Shown: piece by piece, positions 36,637 to 43,994 of the stretch | Numbering within the stretch: the first letter of the stretch is position 1 | Layout: each line of letters begins with the position of its first letter | Assembly: GCA_015075405.1 (NCBI GenBank) | Contig: JABTUK010000005.1 | Span: 813,747 to 877,746, forward strand | From: Anaerolineales bacterium | GTDB lineage: Bacteria > Chloroflexota > Anaerolineae > 4572-78 > J111 | DNA: 64,000 bases | Direction of reading: 5' to 3' | Position numbers and translations under genes: made by a program | The notes under the pieces: generated by a model | What the model saw: only the letters and a program-made list of their open reading frames with translations | What the model was told of the DNA's origin: nothing | Databases searched by the model: none

Positions 36637-38076
36637 ATGCCGACCAGTTTAACCAATCCGTTTGGCCTGACGAACGCACTAGATGCGTCCACCGGGCCAG
36701 GAGCGTACTCCGACAATATGTGGTACAAGTGGGAGTCGCTCAAAAATCCGGCCATTCAAATGGCCTTGCAAGAACGCTATAAGACCAACAGCCTCTATCG
36801 CGCTCTGGTGGCCACTACAGTGGTGATGCGCAATGGCAACGGCTCGATCCCGGAGAGTATGACCGTCAAGGGCGTGTTCGACATGGAACCCGGCGGGATT
36901 GAACCCATCGGGATGCGCCAAATCTGGTTGAAATCCAACTACACCGACGCCTTCAGCCAGAGTATAAGATTCCAGCACTATGGGGACAAGGTAACCGCGC
37001 ACAAGTACGATTCAGCGGTGCAAGCCTACCTCTACCGAGGTCAGGCCGGCCTGATCCCAATGGCACGGACCATGCTCGGCCAGTCAGTCACCATCAACCT
37101 GGACATCCAGAGCCGCAACGCTTACCTTTCGGGACCCCGCGTTCACTTCTCCGACCCGACCAACGTCGCCAACTTCGGCCAGATCAGCCAGGCGACCAAT
37201 AAAGGTGTCTACAACCTGGTTGAGAACCGCGACATCTGGATGGATTTGACCTACGAAGATGTGCCGATGGCCAACAGCCCGCTGGGTAACAGCGTGGGTA
37301 GTTTGTTATGCGTGACGACCCCCAGTGTGATCAGAGAAATCATCGAGCAGGTCCGCGCTATCGGCGGCCAGTGGATTGATGTGGTCAAATACGCCAATCC
37401 CGAACTGGCCCTGCGGTATGAAGTCGGCTCGTTCGACAACGTGCGCTTTGTGGCCGCTCGCCGCAACGTGCTGTGGAACTGCGGGACCCTCGTCGTCCAA
37501 ATGGCGACCGCCGAGGCATATAACGCTGCCGATGGCGCGACCGATCAACTGGTGGACGGTGTGTACCAGGTGGGCCAGCCGGTCAGCTCCGGCGTCAAGA
37601 ACTACGTCGAACTGAGCGGCCTGGGGACCGGCGCGATCACCGACTTCAAGGTAAATGATATGGTCACCATCCACACCCGCCGCTTTGCTCAGGCCCCGGC
37701 TGATGGCAAAGGCGTCCTGAATGGTGTGGACTACCGCGAAGGCACGGCCAAGCTGCGCCGGATCGTCGAAGTGGATGCCGCCAACAGTCGCATTAAGCTG
37801 GACAAACCGCTGTTCTACGAGTTCCCGCAAGGCTCGTTTGTGACCAAAGCCGAGCACATTCACCCCTCGACCTACATTGCCGGCCCCGAAGGCGTCATCA
37901 ACGCCGTGGCCGAACCGATCAACTTCGTCGAGCCAAGCGCGATTGATGACCTGCAAGCCATCTGGCGCTTCGCCTGGGACGGTTACTATCAACAGCAAGT
38001 GTTCCGGCCCGAAGTGTTCCGCACGATGTTCTCCGCTGGCCGCTCGCCGCGCTGGGGCGTTGGAGTGAATCCCTAA
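36637..38076 (+). CDS. Major capsid protein (N4-gp56-like)
   Basis: A 479-aa protein after the scaffold gene. The stretch ALRYEVGSFDNVRFVAARRN is the kind of segment seen in the N4-gp56 family of HK97-fold capsid proteins, and the C-terminal region is strand-rich. GAAGGAG lies before the ATG. It would form the main head lattice. Its stop overlaps the next start by one base. Confidence 0.82.
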   Translation: MPTSLTNPFGLTNALDASTGPGAYSDNMWYKWESLKNPAIQMALQERYKTNSLYRALVATTVVMRNGNGSIPESMTVKGVFDMEPGGIEPIGMRQIWLKSNYTDAFSQSIRFQHYGDKVTAHKYDSAVQAYLYRGQAGLIPMARTMLGQSVTINLDIQSRNAYLSGPRVHFSDPTNVANFGQISQATNKGVYNLVENRDIWMDLTYEDVPMANSPLGNSVGSLLCVTTPSVIREIIEQVRAIGGQWIDVVKYANPELALRYEVGSFDNVRFVAARRNVLWNCGTLVVQMATAEAYNAADGATDQLVDGVYQVGQPVSSGVKNYVELSGLGTGAITDFKVNDMVTIHTRRFAQAPADGKGVLNGVDYREGTAKLRRIVEVDAANSRIKLDKPLFYEFPQGSFVTKAEHIHPSTYIAGPEGVINAVAEPINFVEPSAIDDLQAIWRFAWDGYYQQQVFRPEVFRTMFSAGRSPRWGVGVNP

Positions 38077-38732
38077 TGTCTGTTAGGCGCTGGAAAGAGG
38101 TCGAACCGATCATCACCGCGCTTTTGAAGGATGAAGTACCGGCCGGGTCTGACAAGACCCGCCGGTACGATCCCGATGACCTGCGGACCTGGTGGAACAA
38201 TGCCCAGATCAGGCTGTCCACCATGAAGCCGCTGCACAAGCACCTGGTTTACACCGCCGAGGATAACCAAAGCGGAACCGACGAGGTGCAGGTGGTCCTG
38301 CCGGAAGATTTCTACCGGCCGCGGCTGGTGGTGATGCCGAATAAGCAGCAGCTTCCGCGTCTGGCCATCGAAGAAAAATTTTATAACCCAAGCGCTGCCG
38401 GCTACGCCATCTACGAGGGCAAAATGATCCTCCTGGGGGCCAGGCCGCAGACCTGGCTTTTGGCCTACGACGCTTACTACCCGGCGATCAAGAATAATGA
38501 CTCCAGGGTGGAGGTCCCGGTCTGGGCCGACGAAGCCTGCGCCATCTATACCGCCATGCAAGCCATCACCCGCGAAATGGCTGCCGATGCCAGATACCGC
38601 AAATTCATCGGCAAGCAGGACGCCGGCAACCCGCAGCAATCGCCCTTCCTGCCGGTCGCCAAATGGCTGGAAGAACGCTTTAACAGCATCATCGCCATGC
38701 ACAGCGATGATGACGCGGACTTTAGGAAATAA
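38076..38732 (+). CDS. Head-tail connector (adaptor-like), 218 aa
   Basis: Directly after the capsid gene. The N-terminal helices and the LQ/TWW segment resemble phage adaptor proteins that sit under the portal. The middle is strand-rich and the end helical. Assignment rests mostly on gene order. Confidence 0.6.
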   Translation: MSVRRWKEVEPIITALLKDEVPAGSDKTRRYDPDDLRTWWNNAQIRLSTMKPLHKHLVYTAEDNQSGTDEVQVVLPEDFYRPRLVVMPNKQQLPRLAIEEKFYNPSAAGYAIYEGKMILLGARPQTWLLAYDAYYPAIKNNDSRVEVPVWADEACAIYTAMQAITREMAADARYRKFIGKQDAGNPQQSPFLPVAKWLEERFNSIIAMHSDDDADFRK

Positions 38733-38806
38733 GGAGTATGGAGTAGGGAGTAAGGAGTAGGGGTAAGGGCATTTCTTACTTCCTACTTCCTACTCCTTAC
38801 TCCCCG
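38733..38806. repeat. Purine/pyrimidine inverted repeat (GGAGTA units)
   Basis: GGAGTAtGGAGTAGGGAGTAAG on the left arm and CTTACTTCCTACTTCC on the right, a long imperfect hairpin between two virion genes. Similar elements are at 41453 and 58834. Confidence 0.6.
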
Positions 38807-38810
38807 GCTT

Positions 38811-39383
38811 ATGAACAATCTCAGCATCAACTTGATGCAAACCGTCGTGGATATCATCAACGAGCAGCAAAAGGGGCTGAAGAAAAACGACCCGACCCGG
38901 CTGCGCCTGGTCGAGATCGGCCCCAAGAGCGAGGATTTCGCCGACAGCGGCCTGTCCTGCTACATCTGCCCGAATGACCCCGACGATCCGGACGGCTGGG
39001 CCGACGAGGAGATCACCGAGCCGGGCCGCCAGTTCAATACCACCGCCAATAAGTCAATGCTTGAGCTGGGCGGCGGCCACTCCTTTAATCTCCGCTTTAC
39101 GATCTTCTTTACCCTGTTCTACAACGAACTGGGGATTAACCGTAAAGTGGCCTTTGAATCGAGCCGGATTATGCTGGATCGCATCCAGCGGGCCATCTTC
39201 GAGGCCGGCCTGGTCCCGAACGGGCCGTTTGGCAAGCTGCAACGCGGCGATGATTTTGGCTGCCACCTGGTCCGCGCACAGAACTGTGTCAAGAAGCGCC
39301 GGCTGACCCCCGCTGGCTCGGAAGGTGAAACCTTTTACCGCGGCAAGATGTGGCTGCAATTTGAAGCCTACATGGAGGGCTGA
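38811..39383 (+). CDS. Neck/tail-completion-like protein, 190 aa
   Basis: A mixed protein starting with a helix (NLMQTVVDIINEQQ) and with strands in the middle. Its position between the connector and tail tube genes suggests a head-completion, stopper or tail-terminator role. Cysteines at CYICP may matter. No direct family match. Confidence 0.5.
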   Translation: MNNLSINLMQTVVDIINEQQKGLKKNDPTRLRLVEIGPKSEDFADSGLSCYICPNDPDDPDGWADEEITEPGRQFNTTANKSMLELGGGHSFNLRFTIFFTLFYNELGINRKVAFESSRIMLDRIQRAIFEAGLVPNGPFGKLQRGDDFGCHLVRAQNCVKKRRLTPAGSEGETFYRGKMWLQFEAYMEG

Positions 39384-40243
39384 TGGAAACCCATATTCGG
39401 TCCATTCTGTACCAACAACTGAGCGGCCGCCGCGTGGCCTTCGATCCCCAGGAACCCGAACCTTTTGACTTGGTGGACTTGACCCGCGATGTGACCAACG
39501 CGACCCGTATCTACCACCGCCGGACCGAGTGTATCCGCGAGGCCCTGGAAGGAGCCAGCCTGATCGTGACCGACAGCCAGCCCCTGGCCAACGTCGTTAA
39601 GCAGATTTTGCCCAGGGCAATGGTTGCGGCCCTGCCTTTCGGCCCGGTCTACGCTGCGGCCATCGAGCCAAATAAAAAGCCGATCATCGGTTTACTCAAT
39701 CACACCGGCGAAATGATGCTGAACAACCATTACGCCCTGAAGCTGCTTAAAAGCTTGGACCGGGAGCTGGTAGTTTACGGCGAAGCGCTGCCCGGCATCG
39801 AGGGCGAGGTCAAGGAAAATTTTGGCGAATTTGCTGCCCTGTGCGACATCCTGCTTTTACCCAGCCTACCCGGCGCGCTCAATTCGACGACACTGCCGCT
39901 GTCCCTTATGGCCGGCAATACGGCCGTGCTGGCTTCTAATGCGCCTGGCTACTGGGAACTAGACGCGGCCACCGGGGTGCAGCTCCTGCCCAACGATCCG
40001 GCGGCCTGGCGCGCGGTCCTGACTAACTTAGAAGCTCAACCGGCCAAGCTCAGGGCCATGCACGAGCGCAACCAGGCGTTCGCCAACCGGCTGAATCGAG
40101 CCAGCTACGCCCAACTGGGAGCGCTAGCCGATCAATATATCAGCCCACCTGCACCTTTGAAAGAAGATTGCGGCTGTAACCAAAGGAAGTCGGCCCCCAC
40201 CCGACCCGATCAAGACCAACCTATTTTAGAAAAGGAGCAATAA
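39383..40243 (+). CDS. GT-B glycosyltransferase-like protein
   Basis: A 286-aa protein. Its C-terminal half reads LLLPSLPGALNSTTLPLSLMAGNTAVLASNAPGYWEL (in parts), then GVQLLPNDPAAW and a helix RAVLTNLEAQPAKLRAMHERN. This is the sugar-nucleotide-binding half of GT4-type transferases. The N-terminal half is short. It could glycosylate virion proteins or be a structural relic. It sits within the tail genes with overlapping start and stop (ATGG/TGATG), so it is expressed with them. The C-terminal tail has CGC. Confidence 0.6.
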   Translation: METHIRSILYQQLSGRRVAFDPQEPEPFDLVDLTRDVTNATRIYHRRTECIREALEGASLIVTDSQPLANVVKQILPRAMVAALPFGPVYAAAIEPNKKPIIGLLNHTGEMMLNNHYALKLLKSLDRELVVYGEALPGIEGEVKENFGEFAALCDILLLPSLPGALNSTTLPLSLMAGNTAVLASNAPGYWELDAATGVQLLPNDPAAWRAVLTNLEAQPAKLRAMHERNQAFANRLNRASYAQLGALADQYISPPAPLKEDCGCNQRKSAPTRPDQDQPILEKEQ

Positions 40244-40246
40244 CCT

Positions 40247-41356
40247 ATGAGTATTACCAGTCAAGCCGGGATTTTTGGTCTCGGCCTTCAAGTCAACGGT
40301 CTCAAGGGCGGTGCGGCCAGCACTTTTTACCGTTACAAAACACTGGCCGCGAACCTTGGCCCGATCATCAACGAGCAGATGAGCCGCCCCGAAATGGGAG
40401 GCAACAACAACCCAACCGGCCTGTACCTGTCCAGCGCCGGTTACGGCGGCTCAGTCAGCCTGCAACCCCGCTTAGAAGGTGATTTTGGCTGGATTCTGCT
40501 GGCTGCTTGCGGTGCAGCCGCTTCCGTCGTAGACACCCCCGGCGCCGGCGTCAACCGCCACACCTTCAGCCAGGCTTTAGCGGCTGCCGGCGGGTCTAAA
40601 TTCCTGCCCTTCGTCCAGGCCCGGCGCTACATCCCCGGCGCGAACGCTGCCGCCGCCATCGGCGACTACGGCATTGATTGCATCATCAGCACCCTCTCGA
40701 TGTCCCTGGCTCCCGGCCAGCCGGTCCAGGCGGAACTGGCGATCCAGGGCCGCGAACCAAGACTGACCACGACCGGCGCGCCGGCCAGCGGTTGGACCTG
40801 GGCCGATGTGGCCGAAGATTTCGACAGTGTGCCGATGCCCATGAAAGCCGGCGGGCTAACCATCGCTGACTTAAACAGCGGCCAGCCGCTGCCCTTGACC
40901 AATGCCCGCGTCACGCTGCAAAACAACACTACCTCGCCCGACGAGGAAGCGGTCATCAACAGCTACTACGCCGAGGATTTCACGCCCAAGATGCGGACGC
41001 TGACCTTCGAGGCCACCTACAAATGGCGAGACGCCGAACTGTACCGCTACGCCTATAACGGGGGTTCACTCACCAGCGCCGTGGTCAATCCCTGCTTGAG
41101 CTATAAAAACACGGTCCTGACCGTCGAATCGCCCTGCAACATTGATCCCGGCACGATTGACTTCCCCTGGCGGCTGCAAGTCGTCGCGCCCAATGTGCGC
41201 TGGCGTATGCAGGGACCGCCTCAACTGGCCGGCGATGAACTGATCCAACTCCAACTCGTTGGCACGGCCATCGAAGCCGACAGCGGCGATCCAGAAGATT
41301 ACTTCCAGTTCATCCTGGACAACGAAGTGGCCGCCTATGCTATCCCGACTGTTTAA
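40247..41356 (+). CDS. Major tail tube protein
   Basis: A 369-aa strand-rich protein. LSMSLAPGQPVQAELAIQG and NARVTLQNNTTSPDEEAV in the middle and TLTFEATYKWRDAELY later are typical of phage tail tube proteins. AAAGGAG lies before the ATG. It precedes the tail chaperone genes as in other siphoviruses. It would polymerise around the tape measure. Confidence 0.8.
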   Translation: MSITSQAGIFGLGLQVNGLKGGAASTFYRYKTLAANLGPIINEQMSRPEMGGNNNPTGLYLSSAGYGGSVSLQPRLEGDFGWILLAACGAAASVVDTPGAGVNRHTFSQALAAAGGSKFLPFVQARRYIPGANAAAAIGDYGIDCIISTLSMSLAPGQPVQAELAIQGREPRLTTTGAPASGWTWADVAEDFDSVPMPMKAGGLTIADLNSGQPLPLTNARVTLQNNTTSPDEEAVINSYYAEDFTPKMRTLTFEATYKWRDAELYRYAYNGGSLTSAVVNPCLSYKNTVLTVESPCNIDPGTIDFPWRLQVVAPNVRWRMQGPPQLAGDELIQLQLVGTAIEADSGDPEDYFQFILDNEVAAYAIPTV

Positions 41357-41483
41357 GGGGGTGGTGTGGCTGATTAAGTTTTATCACCGGATTTACGTCA
41401 ACCTCTGGCTGCGCTGGCAGGGTTATCGGCCCGTCAGCGCAGCCGAGTACCTGAAAAGGATGAAGGCGGAAGGAAAGAAATAA
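41337..41483 (+). CDS. Small basic/hydrophobic protein, 48 aa
   Basis: Overlaps the tail tube gene end. It reads a hydrophobic start (MLSRLFKGVVWLIKFYHR) and a basic tail that runs into an AAGGATGAAGG-type repeat. The start is uncertain (ATG at 41337, or GTG at 41361). Some coding signal, but could be chance. Confidence 0.4.
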   Translation: MLSRLFKGVVWLIKFYHRIYVNLWLRWQGYRPVSAAEYLKRMKAEGKK

Positions 41484-41518
41484 TTTCATCCTTCATCCCT
41501 CATCCCTCATCCTTTCAA
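41453..41518. repeat. Inverted repeat of GGATGAAGG/CCTTCATCC units
   Basis: AAAAGGATGAAGGCGGAAGG on the left arm and TTTCATCCTTCATCC with further CATCC units on the right. Related to the element at 58834. Confidence 0.55.
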
Positions 41519-41526
41519 ATTCGTCC

Positions 41527-41555
41527 TTAATTTTCAAACCCTTTGGTGATTTGAT
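41527..41555 (+). promoter_or_regulatory. Late-type promoter before the tail chaperone gene
   Basis: TTAATT, TTTCAA at 41532-41537, 12 bases, TTTGAT at 41550-41555. The -10 is the weakest of the family. Confidence 0.45.
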
Positions 41556-41558
41556 AGA

Positions 41559-41583
41559 GGGCGACAGGAGATACCTGTCGCCC
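41559..41583 (+). other. 5'-leader hairpin
   Basis: A 10-bp stem GGGCGACAGG/CCTGTCGCCC beginning at about the transcription start, followed by TTTG. Could protect the 5' end or act as a weak terminator of upstream transcription. Confidence 0.5.
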
Positions 41584-41612
41584 TTTGATTTTCAATCACG
41601 AAAGGATTTACC

Positions 41613-42107
41613 ATGCCCAAGTTAATCACCCCGACCGAAAAAGAGTTCAGTTTAACCGTAGACTCCCGTTACGCTGAACGGCAGGTCAGCAGCGATGATC
41701 CCATCGTTGTGAAGTTCAAACAGGCCACCGAGGCTACCAATCTGCGCCGGCAGGAGTACCTGGCCCGGCCTATCAAACGAATGTGGGAAAAAGATCAGGA
41801 TGGCGGCGACCAGTACCGCGAGGAGTTTCAGTTGACCTCCTTCGGCAAGCGTATGGCCGTGGATGTCTACCTGACGATGGCGAGCTGCAATATTACCGAC
41901 GAAAATGGCCGCCCGGTCTTTAGCGGCAAAGAAAGAACCTTCGAGGAGTTCCTGGCCAAGTGGGGCCGGCTCTGGTCCGAGTGGGCCGAAACCATCTACG
42001 GGGCCTGCCTGCGGGTTAACCCAAGTTGGGGCTTCGGCGGCGAAGATGAAAACGACGACGACGAAGCTCTGACCTTGGGGGAAGAAACTGCCGACGTGGC
42101 GGCGTAG
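41613..42107 (+). CDS. Tail assembly chaperone (gpG-like), 164 aa
   Basis: GAAAGGA lies before the ATG. A basic/acidic helical protein between the tail tube gene and the tape measure, as chaperones of this type always are. It ends in an acidic tail (GGEDENDDDEALTLGEE). The 3' part has a G-rich run where a -1 frameshift could lead into the second gene. Confidence 0.65.
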   Translation: MPKLITPTEKEFSLTVDSRYAERQVSSDDPIVVKFKQATEATNLRRQEYLARPIKRMWEKDQDGGDQYREEFQLTSFGKRMAVDVYLTMASCNITDENGRPVFSGKERTFEEFLAKWGRLWSEWAETIYGACLRVNPSWGFGGEDENDDDEALTLGEETADVAA

Positions 42108-42133
42108 TTATCCACGCGGAATTTAACCAAAGA

Positions 42134-42418
42134 TTGAAAGAGTTTCGGGACCAGGTGAAGGCGCTGGAGCGCACCACTGATTTGGAGGCGCGCCGGGGCC
42201 TGCCCGTTCCGTATGAAGTGGTGCTGTATTACGAGTGCGAGCGGCGGCGAGTCTTGCCCTTCCCCGGCAGCCTGATGGACCAACCCCACATTCTCCTTTT
42301 GTGCTTCAGGATCATTGAGGATGAAGCGGCCCAGGCTGAGGTCGAGCGGCGCAAGCTGGCCGAGATAAACCGCCAGCAGGCCGAGATGTTTGCCAGGCAG
42401 GAAGGTGCAAACCGCTGA
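42134..42418 (+). CDS. Tail chaperone extension (gpGT-like), likely made by -1 frameshift
   Basis: This frame has no ATG and no ribosome site. It begins with TTG if taken alone, but it is open back to 42050, overlapping the chaperone gene in the -1 frame. A run TTGGGGGAAGAAA (42075-42087) in the overlap is a candidate slippery site. The protein is helical (AQAEVERRKLAEINRQQAEM) like gpGT tails. Translation as a fused extension is inferred from gene order and frame geometry. Confidence 0.6.
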   Translation: MKEFRDQVKALERTTDLEARRGLPVPYEVVLYYECERRRVLPFPGSLMDQPHILLLCFRIIEDEAAQAEVERRKLAEINRQQAEMFARQEGANR

Positions 42419-42669
42419 GTGAAGGTCAGCCAGGCGGAGGTAAACCATCCCGCGGGAACGTTGAGAACTGACCGCTGGCCGGTGTGGGGATGGCAGCGGT
42501 GGCGGAACTGGTGAACCCAGCGCCCGCCGCTGTACCACGTGCCCATATATTGCCACACCTCGTTATGATGCAGCGCATCCGGCCCGCCGGGTAAAGCCAG
42601 CCAGGCCCGTTCCAGGTCTGGCTGGCCGGGTTTGAGAAATTTGTGGGGTTTTGAGTGGTAGAGATACAT
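42229..42669 (-). CDS. Hypothetical cassette protein, 146 aa
   Basis: AGGAG lies before the ATG at 42669. The first ~85 residues look like real protein (KPHKFLKPGQPDLERAWLAL, WVHQFRHRCHPHTG). The last ~60 lie antisense to the chaperone gene and look like shadow sequence, so the gene may have lost its own stop. Part of the minus cassette. Confidence 0.4.
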   Translation of the reverse strand: MYLYHSKPHKFLKPGQPDLERAWLALPGGPDALHHNEVWQYMGTWYSGGRWVHQFRHRCHPHTGQRSVLNVPAGWFTSAWLTFTQRFAPSCLANISACWRFISASLRRSTSAWAASSSMILKHKRRMWGWSIRLPGKGKTRRRSHS

Positions 42670-42699
42670 TTTGTGGCTCCTGGAAAAGAAATAAAAAAA

Positions 42700-42721
42700 G
42701 CCCCCTGAATGTTCAGGGGGC
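42700..42721 (-). terminator. Intrinsic terminator of the PIN toxin gene
   Basis: A 9-bp GC-rich stem GCCCCCTGA/TCAGGGGGC followed on the minus strand by TTTTTTTATTT. Confidence 0.8.
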
Positions 42722-42727
42722 ATTTGA

Positions 42728-42739
42728 TTCCACGTGGAA
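42728..42739. repeat. Palindrome TTCCACGTGGAA
   Basis: Spacer copy between the PIN toxin gene's stop and its terminator. Confidence 0.5.
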
Positions 42740-42751
42740 AATATAAGAGGT

Positions 42752-43156
42752 TTACCGCCGCCAATTTTCGGTGTTGAGACCCAAACTTTCAAAATCCTTT
42801 TGATTGTCGGTGATGATAACGGCCTGGCGCTGTAAAGCGTACACGCCAATCAATAAATCGGCGTCGCTAATCTGCCGACCCTGGCGGCGCAGGTCGGCCC
42901 ACAGGTGGGCAGCCTGCTGCCAGTCGGCCTGGTTGAAATCATCCGAGGTGAAACCCCTGGTGTAATCCAGGAAAAGCTGCATCTGCTTCTTGGCGTCCCG
43001 ATGAAGTAGACCTCGCATTATCTCGTAAAAGACGACTGGGCAGAGCAGAAACTCGGCTTGGTCAGCCGCTGCCTGGTCAACGCGACTGATAAGGCCTGGC
43101 TCGGAGCGCAGTAGACCCGTGAGAATATTGGTGTCCAGAACGTAACGACCGGGCAT
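42752..43156 (-). CDS. vapC: PIN-domain toxin (VapC-like)
   Basis: A 134-aa PIN nuclease with RYVLDTNIL (D8), FYEIMRG (E45), ISDADLLI (D98, D100) and IITDNQKDF (D117). These acids hold the metal ions for RNA cleavage. Its start overlaps the antitoxin stop by one base. Unlike chromosomal toxins it sits inside a virion operon, on the opposite strand, as a moron-type insertion. Confidence 0.88.
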   Translation of the reverse strand: MPGRYVLDTNILTGLLRSEPGLISRVDQAAADQAEFLLCPVVFYEIMRGLLHRDAKKQMQLFLDYTRGFTSDDFNQADWQQAAHLWADLRRQGRQISDADLLIGVYALQRQAVIITDNQKDFESLGLNTENWRR

Positions 43157-43437
43157 TAAATTATCTCTCGCTCAGGAAAAGTGACCCGATTTTGTCTCAA
43201 TTCTTGCTCGAATTCATCCCACCATTCCGGCCCTTTATCGTCTTCAGGTACAGTCTGAAGCAGATGCCGCAGGTGTTCATTTTGCACCCGAATCCGCTCT
43301 GTTCGCGCTTCACTACTGACATCTTCCAACAGGGTCAGGATTTCCTCCCAGGCCGCGAGATCTAGCACAACAGCTTTCTTGTTTCCTGTGGCGTCCGTTA
43401 GATACTGAGCTGAAGTCAAAAGTTCAGTTAGGCTCAT
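43156..43437 (-). CDS. Antitoxin of the PIN toxin (Phd/YefM- or VapB-like)
   Basis: A 93-aa protein starting MSLTELLTSAQYLTDATGNK, which resembles the DNA-binding N-terminus of prevent-host-death antitoxins. It then has a VVLDLAAWEEIL strand-helix. The C-terminus is acidic and would wrap the toxin. AAAGGAGG lies before the ATG. Directly precedes the toxin gene. Confidence 0.75.
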   Translation of the reverse strand: MSLTELLTSAQYLTDATGNKKAVVLDLAAWEEILTLLEDVSSEARTERIRVQNEHLRHLLQTVPEDDKGPEWWDEFEQELRQNRVTFPEREII

Positions 43438-43461
43438 GGAAAGCCTCCTTTCTTGCAAAAA

Positions 43462-43483
43462 ACCGCCTTAAGTTTAAGGCGGT
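43462..43483 (-). terminator. Intrinsic terminator upstream of the antitoxin
   Basis: ACCGCCTTAA/TTAAGGCGGT stem followed on the minus strand by TTTTT. Ends the 110-aa gene's transcript. Confidence 0.75.
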
Positions 43484-43624
43484 GGTGAAGTGACACTTTA
43501 AGTGTAGCACAAAAGTTTGGCTTTGAAAACGTTAGCCCCTTGACTATTCAGGGGGCTTTTAATTTCCACGTCAAAAAGTGTGGCCTTTCAGCCTTTTTTA
43601 TGGTTTGCTGAGACTGAAGGCGCT

Positions 43625-43957
43625 TTATTCTTCCCCAACGCCGGGAAATTCGGCGTCAGGGTCGGCTGGATCGTACAGGTCTGGGTCGGGGTCGTAGAAA
43701 TTTTGGTTGCCCTCATCCATGTCCGACGGTTCTTCTAAATAGATCGCGCGGTTACGAAGGTTGATGGCATCAACAGTAAACCAATCGAAGCTATAAAAGA
43801 CTTCTCCGCTTATTTCATCGGAGATATCGAAACAACTATTAGCAACATCCGGTTGACTCAAGATACCAACCGCATGATGAGGATTTCCGCAAAAATCCCA
43901 TTCCGTCACCCTGACCTGCTGGCCGATGAGTTTTTCTAGTTCTGCTTTCTTGTCCAT
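43625..43957 (-). CDS. Hypothetical acidic protein, 110 aa
   Basis: Starts MDKKAELEKLIGQQVRVTEW with AGGAGG about 14 bases upstream. A short strand-rich part is followed by a very acidic proline tail (DPDPDLYDPADPDAEF). Divergent from the giant gene that starts 38 bases away. No family recognised. Confidence 0.6.
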   Translation of the reverse strand: MDKKAELEKLIGQQVRVTEWDFCGNPHHAVGILSQPDVANSCFDISDEISGEVFYSFDWFTVDAINLRNRAIYLEEPSDMDEGNQNFYDPDPDLYDPADPDAEFPGVGEE

Positions 43958-43994
43958 TTGAATTGATTTTACCTCCTGTAGAGGGTTTTGATAA

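Noticed and set aside
22236..42739. parS centromere sites
   Set aside because: The 12-mer lacks the TGTTnCACGTGnAACA form and no ParA or ParB gene is present in the window.
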